A DNA stretch of 44,622 nucleotides from Promethearchaeota archaeon (lineage in GTDB: Archaea; Asgardarchaeota; Lokiarchaeia; Sigyniarchaeales; SOKP01): assembly GCA_019058015.1 (NCBI GenBank), contig JAHLWH010000104.1, positions 1-44,622 on the forward strand, read 5' to 3'. This document shows, one piece after another, positions 1-9,323 of this stretch. Position 1 is the first letter of the stretch; the number at the start of each line of letters is the position of its first letter. Below the pieces are notes generated by a model, which worked only from the letters and a program-made list of their open reading frames with translations, did not search any database and was not told the origin of the DNA. A program made the position numbers and the translations under genes.

Positions 1-41
1 CAATTATATTATATGCATTTGTAGAATTAAATTGAAAGTAA

Positions 42-146
42 TTGTTGTTATTAAAAAAATACATATTTGGTGGTTGTGATTTTCCAATTTGGAGCAGAAA
101 AAAAGAAGTTAGAATAGTTGAGAAACTTAAAAACCATATTAAATAG
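42..146 (+). other. Possible 3' remnant of a gene
   Basis: A short open stretch runs from just after a TAA (39-41) to a TAG (144-146). It encodes about 34 residues that look protein-like: a Gly-Gly-Cys-Asp-Phe-Pro stretch followed by a basic helical tail. Only TTG codons could start it and there is no ribosome binding site. It may be the end of a decayed or frameshifted gene lying to the left of the window. I do not recognise a family, and chance is possible. Confidence 0.15.
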
Positions 147-186
147 ACATGTTTATGATATGGCATTTTGTTAATTAGTAAAATTT

Positions 187-702
187 TTAATATTCAATTC
201 CAAGGCCGGCTTGTATTCCATATGTTGAGAAGTAATGTTTTATCATCTTCATTTCAGTTATGAGATCTGCTCTTTCTTTTATTTTGGGATGTATTTTTTG
301 CCCACCGGTTAAAATTAATTCAACTTTTTCAGGTTTTTTTTCAATCAAATTCATAACGTCATCAATCTTGATTATATGCATTTCAAGAGCAACTCCAATT
401 TCATCAAGTATCACGAGATCATAGTTATCGCTCATAATAATTTCTTCTGCATATTTAAGGGCTTTTTTACCTTCTTCGATATCAATTTTCTCCGGTTTCA
501 TTATTAGATCAATTCTTCCAAACTGGTGTATTTCAAAATTTTCAATTCCTTTAACGGCATTTAATTCTCCGTACTTTGTGTTTCCTTTCATAAATTGAAT
601 CATATTTACCTTAAATCCGTGTCCTGAAGCACGTAAACCAAGACCTAATGCAGCAGTAGTTTTTCCCTTTCCTCTACCAAAATATAATTGAATTAAACCC
701 AA
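187..702 (-). CDS. cobA: Cob(I)alamin adenosyltransferase, CobA/CobO/BtuR type
   Basis: This enzyme family transfers the adenosyl group of ATP to the cobalt of cob(I)alamin or corrinoid precursors in the cytoplasm, making coenzyme B12. The 171-residue protein has the family P-loop GRGKGKTTA at residues 9-17, a Walker-B-like VILDE at 97-101, and the typical C-terminal pattern LTGG, ADLITEM, KH and GIEY-type ending. Its length is slightly under the usual 175-200. The start is uncertain: the in-frame codon used here is TTG (700-702), preceded only by a weak AGGT, while a better AAGGAG lies 24-30 bases upstream with no ATG, GTG or TTG at the right distance. The gene stands alone, with a long gene-poor region upstream. 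Family assignment is firm; the exact N-terminus is not. Confidence 0.9.
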   Translation of the reverse strand: MGLIQLYFGRGKGKTTAALGLGLRASGHGFKVNMIQFMKGNTKYGELNAVKGIENFEIHQFGRIDLIMKPEKIDIEEGKKALKYAEEIIMSDNYDLVILDEIGVALEMHIIKIDDVMNLIEKKPEKVELILTGGQKIHPKIKERADLITEMKMIKHYFSTYGIQAGLGIEY

Positions 703-1561
703 TTTTGACCTTTTTTGAATAATTATCGACTCCTTTTTTTAATAATTAGAATAAATGCAAGTTATAATAATGCAAAATTATCTGTACTTTAAAAATTTTC
801 AATGAAATTATTAAAATTGTCTTATATTTCCAAATTAACTCTTTAAAAATTAAATAGAATTTTAAAAGAAATAGAAATAGGATTTTAATTTTTATATTTA
901 AATAATATTAAAAATTTCAATAATAAAAATCCGGAAGGTAAGAAAGGATTGGAATGCAAGAGGAAAAAGGAATTATAATTTAAGAATCAATTACCATTCA
1001 ATATTAGCGGAGGAATAAATTATGGCAAAAAATCCATTATTTCCAATGCATCCCAATTTTTTTTTATAAAATTTCTTACATTATATCTATATCCCAATCT
1101 ATATTTAAACTTTTCTCCAAAAAATATGAATGTTTGAAATGATTAGAGAATAAATTGTAATTATATTTCAAAATTAATTGAATTAAAATAGAGTATTTTT
1201 ATATAAATTCAAATAAATAAAAGAAAAAAAGAAAATAATCCATAATTCTTAAGAAATTTAAAAATTTTTTTTTAAGTTTACTGCAGACAAAAATCGAAGC
1301 TTTTTTGAATTTTAAATTTGTTTTTATTTTGATTCATAATTTTCGATTTTTCGAGAAAATGGGTTGGTTTATTAACGCATTATTAATCCTTATTATTTTT
1401 CATAATTTAGAGGAAAATAAATTTTATATGATTTATGAAGAGAATTTAAATTATTTCTATAGAAAAAAGCAAATATTTTAGTTTCTTCTGTTATAGATAT
1501 CTGATTTTTTATGTAACATTAAGTTGGAAAATAAATTAAAAAAGAATTGATTTAATTTATG
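703..1561. other. Gene-poor AT-rich region of about 860 bases
   Basis: No long reading frame, tRNA or rRNA is visible. The stretch is mostly A/T runs. One island at about 929-1020 is purine-rich and has a TATA-like TTTATATTTAAATA upstream (about 891-904). It ends in a good ribosome binding site in front of a 15-codon frame at 1022-1069, listed separately. The left end is the upstream region of the leftward cobA gene. The rest holds nothing I can name. Confidence 0.5.
1022..1069 (+). CDS. Micro-ORF of 15 codons behind a strong ribosome binding site
   Basis: The frame ATG-GCA-AAA-AAT-CCA reads MAKNPLFPMHPNFFL and then TAA. GGAGG at 1009-1013 lies 8 bases before the ATG, among the best ribosome binding sites in the window, and a TATA-like box lies about 120 bases upstream. 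A run of nine T comes just before the stop. A one-base slip there would extend the frame by about 25 more codons, so this could be the broken start of a former gene, a leader peptide, or a true microprotein. I do not recognise the sequence. Confidence 0.25.
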   Translation: MAKNPLFPMHPNFFL

Positions 1562-2104
1562 TTATGATATCCACTTCTTTTCAGAAGTTTTTTTTATGAA
1601 TTTTAGAGAATATACAAAGATTATAACTAAGAGTGTGAACGTTATAAAGCCAATAAGATAATACCAACGTCCAGCAAATCCACCTACTTCTACATACAAG
1701 TACCAGAAAATCCAGAATATTAATGCTCCCAACATTACAAAAAATATATCCCAAATACTATTTAGTATAGAATCACGGCGATTTTCAAATTTTTTACCTG
1801 TATACCAGAAAATTGTATTTTCAAATATTTCCCAGACAACTGCAACTGCCAATGTAAGAAGAAATACACCCCATAATTCAAAAAGTGGGGGAAGTCCATA
1901 ATGTTGATATAAAGAATAACCCAAAGAAATAATCAACCATGCCATTACGCCCATTGCAACATGACCAATTGAATATGAATCTAATGGGGATACTCCTACT
2001 TGTGAGATATCTTGTGCAACTGAAGGTGCAGTTAAATCAGCATAGCAGAAAGGACATCCATTTAAGTTTTCACCTATTTCAGCCTCACAATGAGGACATT
2101 TCAT
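1562..2104 (-). CDS. Zinc-ribbon membrane protein (YjdF/DUF2238-like core)
   Basis: The 180-residue protein starts with a zinc ribbon (Cys3, Cys6, Cys17, Cys20) and then has about four membrane segments at roughly 46-65, 73-96, 112-135 and 145-168. The segment with WEIFEN, followed by a DSxxNSxWD motif and a GALI helix, resembles small bacterial membrane proteins of the DUF2238/DUF2585 kind. I make that link only from the motif pattern. The zinc ribbon probably faces the cytoplasm. It has an ATG start and lies 78 bases downstream of the TauE-like gene on the same strand, so the two may be cotranscribed. No function is known to me. Confidence 0.6.
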   Translation of the reverse strand: MKCPHCEAEIGENLNGCPFCYADLTAPSVAQDISQVGVSPLDSYSIGHVAMGVMAWLIISLGYSLYQHYGLPPLFELWGVFLLTLAVAVVWEIFENTIFWYTGKKFENRRDSILNSIWDIFFVMLGALIFWIFWYLYVEVGGFAGRWYYLIGFITFTLLVIIFVYSLKFIKKTSEKKWIS

Positions 2105-2182
2105 AATTTAGAACTCACATATTTTTTATTGATATATTACTTTATTACGGGATTATTTAATTTAAATCATTGTTATTCAGTT

Positions 2183-3052
2183 TTATTGGATCCAACCTAT
2201 TCCAAACATTAAAAAGATCATCAATATTCCCGAATAAAACGCTAAACAAGCAAGTATTTTCCGTATTATATTACCTTTAACTCGAGAGGTTAAATATACT
2301 CCAATTTGAGCACCAACAATTCCTCCTAATGTCCCAAAAATTGGCCATAACCATGAACTTGTGTAAGAGCCCAATAAGAGATGAACAACTAATCCAAACA
2401 ATGGACTCATTATATTACCTAATTCACCTGTAGCAGCAGCTTCTTTTGGTTCTAAATCGAGAAGTATCATTGAAGTGGTATCAACAGTGCCACCACCTAA
2501 ACCTACAAGCCCTGAAATTAATCCGCCAGAAAATGAACTAAAAGAGACAAAAGCAAAACTTTCAATACGAATTTTTTTTCCCTTAATTGTAGTTGTTGAT
2601 TTTAATGCATCATTTGAATTCTTAGGCAATACATTTATAGATTCATTGTTTTTAGAGATATGCTGAGTACTCACTTCAATTTCCTTTCTCTTAAAGAGCA
2701 AGATACTCAAAATCATTATTACTGAGCCACAAAGACCAGCTAAAATATTGTTAGTTACTACTAAAGTAATAAGGCCGCCGACTATCACCCCTGGAACATC
2801 CCAAATACTATATAATAACGCTAATCGATAATTAACCAATTTTAATTTCATATACCTAATTGACGCGCTTATTACTGTCCCAGTCATAAAGAATAGTGAG
2901 ATAACAATAGAATCTTTAACAGGAAATCCAAAAATAAATATAAAAGTAGGCTTAATTAGAATGCCACCGCCTAGACCCACCATTGAAGCGATAGTCCCTA
3001 TACCGAGACCAAAAAAAATCGCAAGAAAAGCAAATTCGTCCCCAAGTGGCAT
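2183..3052 (-). CDS. TauE/SafE family permease
   Basis: TauE/SafE proteins are membrane permeases linked in bacteria to export of sulfite, sulfoacetate and other organosulfonates. This 289-residue protein shows the two-half architecture: glycine-rich GLGGG motifs at the ends of the first and second halves (about residues 26-30 and 184-188), about eight hydrophobic segments, and a hydrophilic loop of about 40 residues between the halves (about 122-164). Start is ATG. A second TauE/SafE gene lies at 4029-4838 on the opposite strand, with a methyltransferase between them. Substrate cannot be read from sequence. Confidence 0.85.
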   Translation of the reverse strand: MPLGDEFAFLAIFFGLGIGTIASMVGLGGGILIKPTFIFIFGFPVKDSIVISLFFMTGTVISASIRYMKLKLVNYRLALLYSIWDVPGVIVGGLITLVVTNNILAGLCGSVIMILSILLFKRKEIEVSTQHISKNNESINVLPKNSNDALKSTTTIKGKKIRIESFAFVSFSSFSGGLISGLVGLGGGTVDTTSMILLDLEPKEAAATGELGNIMSPLFGLVVHLLLGSYTSSWLWPIFGTLGGIVGAQIGVYLTSRVKGNIIRKILACLAFYSGILMIFLMFGIGWIQ

Positions 3053-3170
3053 TATAGCTGAATAAATTACTCAGAGTTAAAGAATTTTTGGATAAATTAT
3101 TACTTTTAATCAAAAATTTGAAAAAAAGATTAATAGATCATTTTTCTATATTAATTGAGAGGAAATTTTT

Positions 3171-3974
3171 TTGGTAAATAATGTGAAATATAAAGAATTT
3201 TATGAACAACATAAAAATTTTTCATTGAGAACATTATCAGAATATTATCTATCTCCAGGTATAAGGTGTAAATTCGACTTACTTCTTAAAAATTTGGGAT
3301 CAAAAAGGAAATTTACTAATGCTTTAGAAATTGGATGTTCTGGCGATTCATTTCTTTATTTTTATGAAATGATTATTCATAAATCATTTTTAGATATAGC
3401 TATAACTCCCTTAAAACAATATATTCCAAAAAATAGAAAATTGCAGAATAAACTTGATTATAAAATGCATCCAATTTGCGTTGATATGGTTCAGCTGCCA
3501 TATCAAGCAAATCAATTTGATTTAATTATTGCTTTAGATGTGCTTGAACATATAAAAAATGATAAAGCTGCCATAAAAGAAATTAGTAGGGTTATAAAAC
3601 CCAAAGGAATTGTAGTAATTACCGTACCTCACCGAAAAAAATATTATACTCAACAAGATTTAATTATTGGTCATTATCGTAGATATGAAATAAAGGAATT
3701 GAAAGATATGTTTGAAGTTAATGGCTTTAAAGAAATTAGAACTTTTGGAATTTACGGGCAATTGATGAAAATTTCTGAAATTCAAGCAGTAAATCCAGAT
3801 AAAGTTGAAAAAAATTTAATTAAATTACGAACAAAATATAACGATAATCCAGTTTTTAGAAGTTTTTGGAAAAAGTTCATTAAATTCAGTTCGATTTTGA
3901 TGAAAATAGATGCTACATATCGTCCTTTAAGAAGTGTAATGAATATATCTATGTTTTTCCAAAAAAACGATTAA
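3171..3974 (+). CDS. Class I SAM-dependent methyltransferase
   Basis: The protein (267 residues) carries a methyltransferase-11 type core: motif I ALEIGCSGDS at 51-60, the acidic-loop region FDLIIALDVLEH at about 116-127, and post-motif ISRVIKPKGIVVITVPH at about 138-154. The C-terminal 100 residues are basic and variable and may bind substrate. I chose the TTG start at 3171 because GAGAGG (3157-3162) lies 8 bases upstream; GTG at 3183 is the alternative. It is divergent from one TauE-like gene and 54 bases ahead of another on its own strand. The substrate is unknown: small molecule, lipid or glycan are all possible. Confidence 0.8.
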   Translation: MVNNVKYKEFYEQHKNFSLRTLSEYYLSPGIRCKFDLLLKNLGSKRKFTNALEIGCSGDSFLYFYEMIIHKSFLDIAITPLKQYIPKNRKLQNKLDYKMHPICVDMVQLPYQANQFDLIIALDVLEHIKNDKAAIKEISRVIKPKGIVVITVPHRKKYYTQQDLIIGHYRRYEIKELKDMFEVNGFKEIRTFGIYGQLMKISEIQAVNPDKVEKNLIKLRTKYNDNPVFRSFWKKFIKFSSILMKIDATYRPLRSVMNISMFFQKND

Positions 3975-4028
3975 AGCTTTATTCTAAAGATTAAAAAACC
4001 ATAAAAGAAAAGAATCACTTAACGAGTT

Positions 4029-4838
4029 ATGGACTATTATTGGTATACTATTCTTTTACTCTTTTTAATTGGAATTCTAATAGGCACAATTGCAATTTTA
4101 TCAGGGATTGGGGGAGGTGTCATATCAGTCCCATTGATGACTATACTTTTTATGTTGAGTGAAGATATTGCAGTTGGAAGCTCAACGCTAATTATTCTTA
4201 TTTCCTCAGGTTTTGGATTTATTTTACTCAAGAGACAAAAGAGGATAAACATAAAATTATGTTTAATATGTTCAATATTCACTATTATAGGAAGTTTAAT
4301 CTCTACTATTTTATTTATCATATTTCCAATAGATAATTATCTATTGAGGTCGATTTTTGCGTGTGTAATGATTTATGTATCAATCAACTTAATATTCAGA
4401 AAAGATCCAGCAAACAAAAATAAAAATTCAAATGAAAGTGAAAATACAAGCGAGAGTTTTTCACTAGAGTTTAAAATTCATAAAAATATTTTAAAAAAAG
4501 GGATACCTTTATTTCTTTTAGCAGGATTTCTTGCAAATTTATTGGGAATTGGAGGAGGAATTGTTAATACACCAACTTTACACTATATATTTCAATTTCC
4601 AATCTATTATGCAACTGCTAATTCAACAGGTATTATCTTTTTTACTTCAATTTATAATGTAATAGTTAAAATAATGTTGGGAAAGGTTGATTTCATCATC
4701 GGAATTCTAATGGGGGCGGGAGGTCTAATTGGTGCATATTTTGGTGCAAAAATATCTCAAAAAATATCTCGAAAAAAACTAACAATAATTTTAGCAATTA
4801 TTTTATTAATTGGTTCAATAAGAATGTTTTTTCCTTAG
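4029..4838 (+). CDS. TauE/SafE family permease (second copy)
   Basis: A 269-residue membrane protein of the same family as the gene at 2183-3052. GIGGG motifs occur near residues 26-30 and 173-177, each opening a half of about four membrane helices, with a polar, Asn/Glu-rich linker around residues 118-145. It is only loosely similar to its neighbour, so it is unlikely to be a recent duplicate. Start is ATG without an obvious ribosome binding site. The stop is TAG (4836-4838), which shows TAG is an ordinary stop in this genome. It follows the methyltransferase by 54 bases and may share its transcript. Confidence 0.85.
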   Translation: MDYYWYTILLLFLIGILIGTIAILSGIGGGVISVPLMTILFMLSEDIAVGSSTLIILISSGFGFILLKRQKRINIKLCLICSIFTIIGSLISTILFIIFPIDNYLLRSIFACVMIYVSINLIFRKDPANKNKNSNESENTSESFSLEFKIHKNILKKGIPLFLLAGFLANLLGIGGGIVNTPTLHYIFQFPIYYATANSTGIIFFTSIYNVIVKIMLGKVDFIIGILMGAGGLIGAYFGAKISQKISRKKLTIILAIILLIGSIRMFFP

Positions 4839-4920
4839 GAATAGAGTTTTCTATCTGAATACCATAAAGTACTAATAACATAATAGTTTAATTTCTAATT
4901 AAATATAAAAAGTGATGTAA

Positions 4921-5751
4921 ATGTCCCGCAGGATTGATTTATTAAGACTTGATTACACTTTTTCGGTCATTGTTCCCCTTCTTATCGCAATTTTTATCAA
5001 TAATTACCTAATTTGGAACCATATCGATATTATAGTAGGATTTGTAATGCTCGCAATTACGGGTAATACTTGGAATGATGTAGTGGATATGAGAGATCCT
5101 AATGAAATAGAAACACTTGAAAGAGTTGAGGGGTATCATTGGAAGGAAATATTTACAATAGGTTTAGTTACATTTGTTTTGGGCTTTACATTATTATTAA
5201 GGACATGTTTTGAAAAATGGATCAATGGAATCCTTCTTTTCGTAATAATCATCTTGGTTTTATTATACTGTGTAAAATATAAATCAGTTCCAATATTGAA
5301 TCACATTTTACTCGGAGCTTCTCATATCATATTACCATATTTTATGATAAAAATAGACCATATTGGAATTCCCTTAACCGAACCACTTATGAGTGGAACT
5401 GAATGGTTTTTAATGTTTGCATTCTTTACTTTCGCAATAACTGGTCAATTTGTTCATGAGGTTATAGATGGGGATAGTATTACAAGATTTTCTTTAAAAA
5501 CTCAGCAAAAAATAATCTGGGTTTCATCAATCATTACACTTATAGTAGCAGTCTGTACATTTATTGTCTATCCTGTTATCTATTTTATTCCATTTATTCT
5601 TTTCCCAATCGGAACATTGTATACATTTAGACATCCCACAAAATCAACAAAGGGTGTAAAAGATGTTGGTATTTTGATGGGGAATTTCCTTCTCATTTAT
5701 TTTGTTACCCTAATTATTATGCAGATGAATGGGTTTGTTATTCTTCTATGA
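4921..5751 (+). CDS. Divergent UbiA-superfamily membrane protein
   Basis: UbiA enzymes attach isoprenoid chains to aromatic or polar acceptors inside the membrane, using two Asp-rich motifs to hold Mg2+ and diphosphate. This 276-residue protein has about eight membrane segments and a first motif N52-D53-V-V-D56-M-R-D58, with the third Asp one residue early and without the usual RP..RP that follows. In the second motif only the terminal D-G-D near residue 188 is kept and the leading Glu-Asp pair is altered. GTGAT about 4 bases before the ATG is a good archaeal ribosome binding site. It is clearly different from the lipid UbiA at 40607-41479. The acceptor is unknown, and loss of prenyltransferase activity is possible. 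Confidence 0.65.
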   Translation: MSRRIDLLRLDYTFSVIVPLLIAIFINNYLIWNHIDIIVGFVMLAITGNTWNDVVDMRDPNEIETLERVEGYHWKEIFTIGLVTFVLGFTLLLRTCFEKWINGILLFVIIILVLLYCVKYKSVPILNHILLGASHIILPYFMIKIDHIGIPLTEPLMSGTEWFLMFAFFTFAITGQFVHEVIDGDSITRFSLKTQQKIIWVSSIITLIVAVCTFIVYPVIYFIPFILFPIGTLYTFRHPTKSTKGVKDVGILMGNFLLIYFVTLIIMQMNGFVILL

Positions 5752-5855
5752 AATTTTCAAAATTTCTTTGAATAAATTATTTAGAAAAATCAAATCTTTA
5801 AAAAATTAATAGAACAATCTTTATTAAAAAGAATTTTATTATTGTTATCGTTAAA

Positions 5856-6893
5856 ATGAAAAGAGAGTTTATTATAAGAGGGCAATTTCAGAAGAAGTTA
5901 AATAAAGAAATCACTCAATGTTTAACTTGTGAACATCAATGTAAGATATTTGATGGTAATTATGGAATATGTAAAACAAGAAAAAATATCAAAGGTGAGA
6001 TTTTTTCCACTGTATATGGAAAAATATCATCTCTTTCTTACAACCCAATTGAAAAGAAACCATTTTTCCATTTTCATCCGGGAACCACTGCAATAACTAT
6101 TGGAACCTTTAGTTGCAACTTTGAATGTTTTTGGTGTCAAAATTGGGATATTTCAAAACAAAGTCAAGACAATTTTAATTCAAAAAACCTTTTTATTTCT
6201 CCTGATGAATTAATTAAATTAGCAAAATCACGATCAAGTGAAGGCACTTCCATCTCTTTTAATGAACCAACACTATTATTTGAGTATTCTTTGGAAGTCT
6301 TTAAATTGGCTAAAAAGGAGGGGCTCTACAATACGTATGTTACTAATGGATATATGACAGAAAAGGTTCTTAGATCACTTGCTGAAAATGGTTTAGACGC
6401 ATTAAATATAGATATTAAGGGAAATCAGGAATTTGTTAAGAAATATTGTAAAGCTGATGTTGAGAAAGTGTGGAGAAATGCAAAGTTAGCAAAAGATTTA
6501 GGAATGCATATAGAAATTACAACATTAGTAATCCCAGGGATGAATTCTGACCATGACACCTTCAAAGAGATTGCTGAAAGAATAAACAGAGATTTAGGTA
6601 ATGAAACTCCTTGGCATATAAATCGGTTCCATCCTGCTTATAAATCACTCGAATATGGAGCAAGTAAAAAAACTCCAGTGAAAGTGCTCGAAAATGCATA
6701 TGAAATAGGAAAAAAAGTTGGATTAAATTATGTTTATGTTGGAAATGTTCCTAGTCATAAATATGAAAATACTTATTGTCCAAATTGCGGGAAAATGGTT
6801 ATTAAAAGATATGTATTTGATATAAATAAGTTAAATTTAACTAAAGATGGAAAATGTGCTAATTGCTATTATGATCTAAAAATTAAATTATGA
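5856..6893 (+). CDS. amrS: AmrS-like radical SAM protein (AmmeMemoRadiSam system)
   Basis: The 345-residue protein matches the family named AmmeMemoRadiSam radical SAM, related to pyruvate formate-lyase activating enzymes. An N-terminal cysteine set (Cys22, Cys25, Cys29, Cys39) precedes the conserved NPIEKKPFFHFHPG stretch. The radical SAM cluster is Cys87-x3-Cys91-x2-Cys94, followed by Gln-Asn. Near the C-terminus lies a zinc-ribbon-like pair (CPNC and CANC), which is less usual. The usual partner proteins AMMECR1 and Memo are not in the window. The start ATG at 5856 has no clear ribosome binding site. The substrate of this family has long been unclear, so the call is at family level. Confidence 0.85.
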   Translation: MKREFIIRGQFQKKLNKEITQCLTCEHQCKIFDGNYGICKTRKNIKGEIFSTVYGKISSLSYNPIEKKPFFHFHPGTTAITIGTFSCNFECFWCQNWDISKQSQDNFNSKNLFISPDELIKLAKSRSSEGTSISFNEPTLLFEYSLEVFKLAKKEGLYNTYVTNGYMTEKVLRSLAENGLDALNIDIKGNQEFVKKYCKADVEKVWRNAKLAKDLGMHIEITTLVIPGMNSDHDTFKEIAERINRDLGNETPWHINRFHPAYKSLEYGASKKTPVKVLENAYEIGKKVGLNYVYVGNVPSHKYENTYCPNCGKMVIKRYVFDINKLNLTKDGKCANCYYDLKIKL

Positions 6894-7001
6894 AAAAATA
6901 GAGAAAATTTAATTAAACCTTTTTATGAACAAAGAATAGATTTATTTTACTGTTAGGATGTAAGACTGTATTTTTCTTGAATGAAAAAACTAAATTTAAT
7001 A

Positions 7002-9197
7002 TTACACATTTTCAGATTTTTTTCTCTTATTATCTTTTAATAGTGTATCAGCTGAGATAAATGAAGAACTAGTATCATAATGCTTTTCCCTCTTTTTTTT
7101 CCTTGTTTCATATTCAATTGGAGTTGATTTAAACCGAACTTTTGATTTTAAATAATATTTAGGATTTAACTCAGATACAAATTGTGATAATCTTGCTGTT
7201 TGTTTTCCCTTGAATCCAGAAATAACAGAAGGAGATATTAAAAATAACTGATCTTTTGCTCTAGTCATTGCTACATAAAATACTCTACGTTCTTCCTCTA
7301 AAGCATCCTCATCACCCACTACTCTATGAGACGGAAAATAATCTTCGGAGAGCATTGGAATAAAGACAATCCGCCATTCTAGACCTTTTGCACGATGAAT
7401 AGTTGAAAGAATTAATGGTTTTTCGTCAGTTTTTTTAGAACCCAATAATGTAGTTCTTGAATCTAATTCGGATACATTCAAACTCATTTGTTCCAAAAAT
7501 TGTTGGATTGTCTTAAAACCACCAGCATAAATACCAAGTTGCTTTAAATCATCTAAACGATCATACCAATCAGTATATTTAGATTTTAATGGATCTTCAA
7601 GTAATTCGGTAAGATTCAAGATTACTTCAGAAGGTTTATCTTCGCGGGAAAGGGCGATTAATTGTTTTATATGAACTCTAAGGTTTCTTAGACCATCTTT
7701 TGGAATTCTTTGTCCTTTCAATTTTCCGGAAAAAAATGTTTTATTTAATATGGCTTCGATGGGATGCTCAGTCTGTGATATGGCACTAAAAATTTTTGAA
7801 CCAGAGGTTGTACCAAATCCAGGGATCATAGAAAATATTCGAGACCATGATAACTCATCATAAGGATTCTCAATTATTCGTAGGTGAGCAATCAAATCTT
7901 TGATATGCGCCCTTTCAAAAAATGATACACCTGATCGTACTTCATACGGTATATTTTTTGCTTGGAGTTCTAATTCAATCTTCATAGAATGAAACCCAGC
8001 ACGATAAAGGACAGCCATTTCATGTAATTTAAAACTTTTTGAACGCAATGTCAAAATTTGGTTGGCAATGAATTTTGCTTGATCTTCATCGTCTCCCACA
8101 TTAACTTGATAAGGCTTTACTCCATTACGTCGAGTGGTTCTCATATCTTTCTTATATTGCCTTTTATTGTATTGAATTGAATTATTTGCTAAATCAAGAA
8201 TTTCAGGAATGCTGCGATAATTATAAGTGATTTTATAAACTTTACAATTACTTAACTTTTTTGAAAAATTTAAAATATTCTGAAAATTTGCTCCTCGGAA
8301 TGCGTAAATACTTTGAGCGTCATCTCCAACAGCCATAATATTATGTTCAGAATTTTGTGAAGCTATTTTGTGAATGATATCATCTTGGATATGATTTGTG
8401 TCTTGATATTCGTCAACTAAAATATATTTTATATTTTTTGCAATTCGTTGAGCAAATGATCTTTCATCTAATAATAGATTCCAATAGACTAACAAATCAT
8501 CGAAATCAACCAAATTATCTTTTGCTTTTTTCTTTTTGTATATCTCAAATGTATCATTTAATTTCGTGAGTATTTTATTACTATCAAATTGCGGATATTT
8601 CCAGAGTATAACTTCTTGAATAGATTTATTACAATTAATCGAATATGATAAGATTTTCTTACACATTTTTGAAGTTGGAAAGCGTTCTTCAATTTCTTTC
8701 ACATTTATTTCATCAATTGCCAACTTCATAAGTGCATTTGCATCGGATTCATCCATTATTGTATAATTTGGTTTCAAGCTGAGTGTTTTGGTATATATTC
8801 GAATAAATCGATTGGCCATAGAATGAAAAGTTCCAGCCCATATTCCTTTCGGTCTTTTACCAAGTAATTTTTCTACACGCTTGATCATTTCTTTAGCTGC
8901 TTTATTAGTAAAGGTAACAAGCATAATTTCAGATGGGTGAACTCCATTTAATAATAATCTAGCAACAGAATAAACGATAGTTCTTGTCTTACCTGAACCC
9001 GCTCCAGCGATTACTAGCATTGGACCTTTAATATTATTTACTATCTCAAGCTGCTCCTCATTTAGTTCTTGTTCAAAATTTATTGTATTGTATTTTTTTA
9101 TTAGTTCCTTACCATTTACAGAAGTATCTTCAACTTCTTCGTAAAATTCAAATATAAACTCTTCTGAAAGATCTTTAGAGTCCTTGTTTTTACTCAT
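7002..9197 (-). CDS. UvrD/PcrA/Rep-type superfamily 1A DNA helicase
   Basis: A 731-residue ATP-driven 3'-5' helicase or translocase. A Q-motif region NEEQLEIV precedes motif I GAGSGKT at 65-71. Further motifs seen are TFTNKAA (Ia), AGTFHS (Ic), DEYQD at 262-266 (II), GDDAQSIYAFRGA (III), YNYRS (IV), STIHRAKGLEW (V) and YVAMTRAK (VI). The length is typical of UvrD-like proteins. An extra acidic 45-residue N-terminus precedes the Q motif and a basic tail follows motif VI. It faces the RNase J-like gene across a 126-base divergent gap, and an association of the two in nucleic-acid processing is only suggestive. Confidence 0.95.
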   Translation of the reverse strand: MSKNKDSKDLSEEFIFEFYEEVEDTSVNGKELIKKYNTINFEQELNEEQLEIVNNIKGPMLVIAGAGSGKTRTIVYSVARLLLNGVHPSEIMLVTFTNKAAKEMIKRVEKLLGKRPKGIWAGTFHSMANRFIRIYTKTLSLKPNYTIMDESDANALMKLAIDEINVKEIEERFPTSKMCKKILSYSINCNKSIQEVILWKYPQFDSNKILTKLNDTFEIYKKKKAKDNLVDFDDLLVYWNLLLDERSFAQRIAKNIKYILVDEYQDTNHIQDDIIHKIASQNSEHNIMAVGDDAQSIYAFRGANFQNILNFSKKLSNCKVYKITYNYRSIPEILDLANNSIQYNKRQYKKDMRTTRRNGVKPYQVNVGDDEDQAKFIANQILTLRSKSFKLHEMAVLYRAGFHSMKIELELQAKNIPYEVRSGVSFFERAHIKDLIAHLRIIENPYDELSWSRIFSMIPGFGTTSGSKIFSAISQTEHPIEAILNKTFFSGKLKGQRIPKDGLRNLRVHIKQLIALSREDKPSEVILNLTELLEDPLKSKYTDWYDRLDDLKQLGIYAGGFKTIQQFLEQMSLNVSELDSRTTLLGSKKTDEKPLILSTIHRAKGLEWRIVFIPMLSEDYFPSHRVVGDEDALEEERRVFYVAMTRAKDQLFLISPSVISGFKGKQTARLSQFVSELNPKYYLKSKVRFKSTPIEYETRKKKREKHYDTSSSFISADTLLKDNKRKKSENV

Positions 9198-9323
9198 TTT
9201 TATTTTTAATTAATGCGAAATATTTTAATAAATTATTAGTCTGTGAAGATTTGTTAATCATATAATGTTTAATTTAATAAATAATTGGGTTTTATAAATA
9301 TATTTGATAATAGGTGTTTAAAG

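Noticed and set aside
2183..4838. The two TauE/SafE genes as a recent inverted duplication
   Set aside because: They share only family motifs; loops, lengths and DNA differ throughout.
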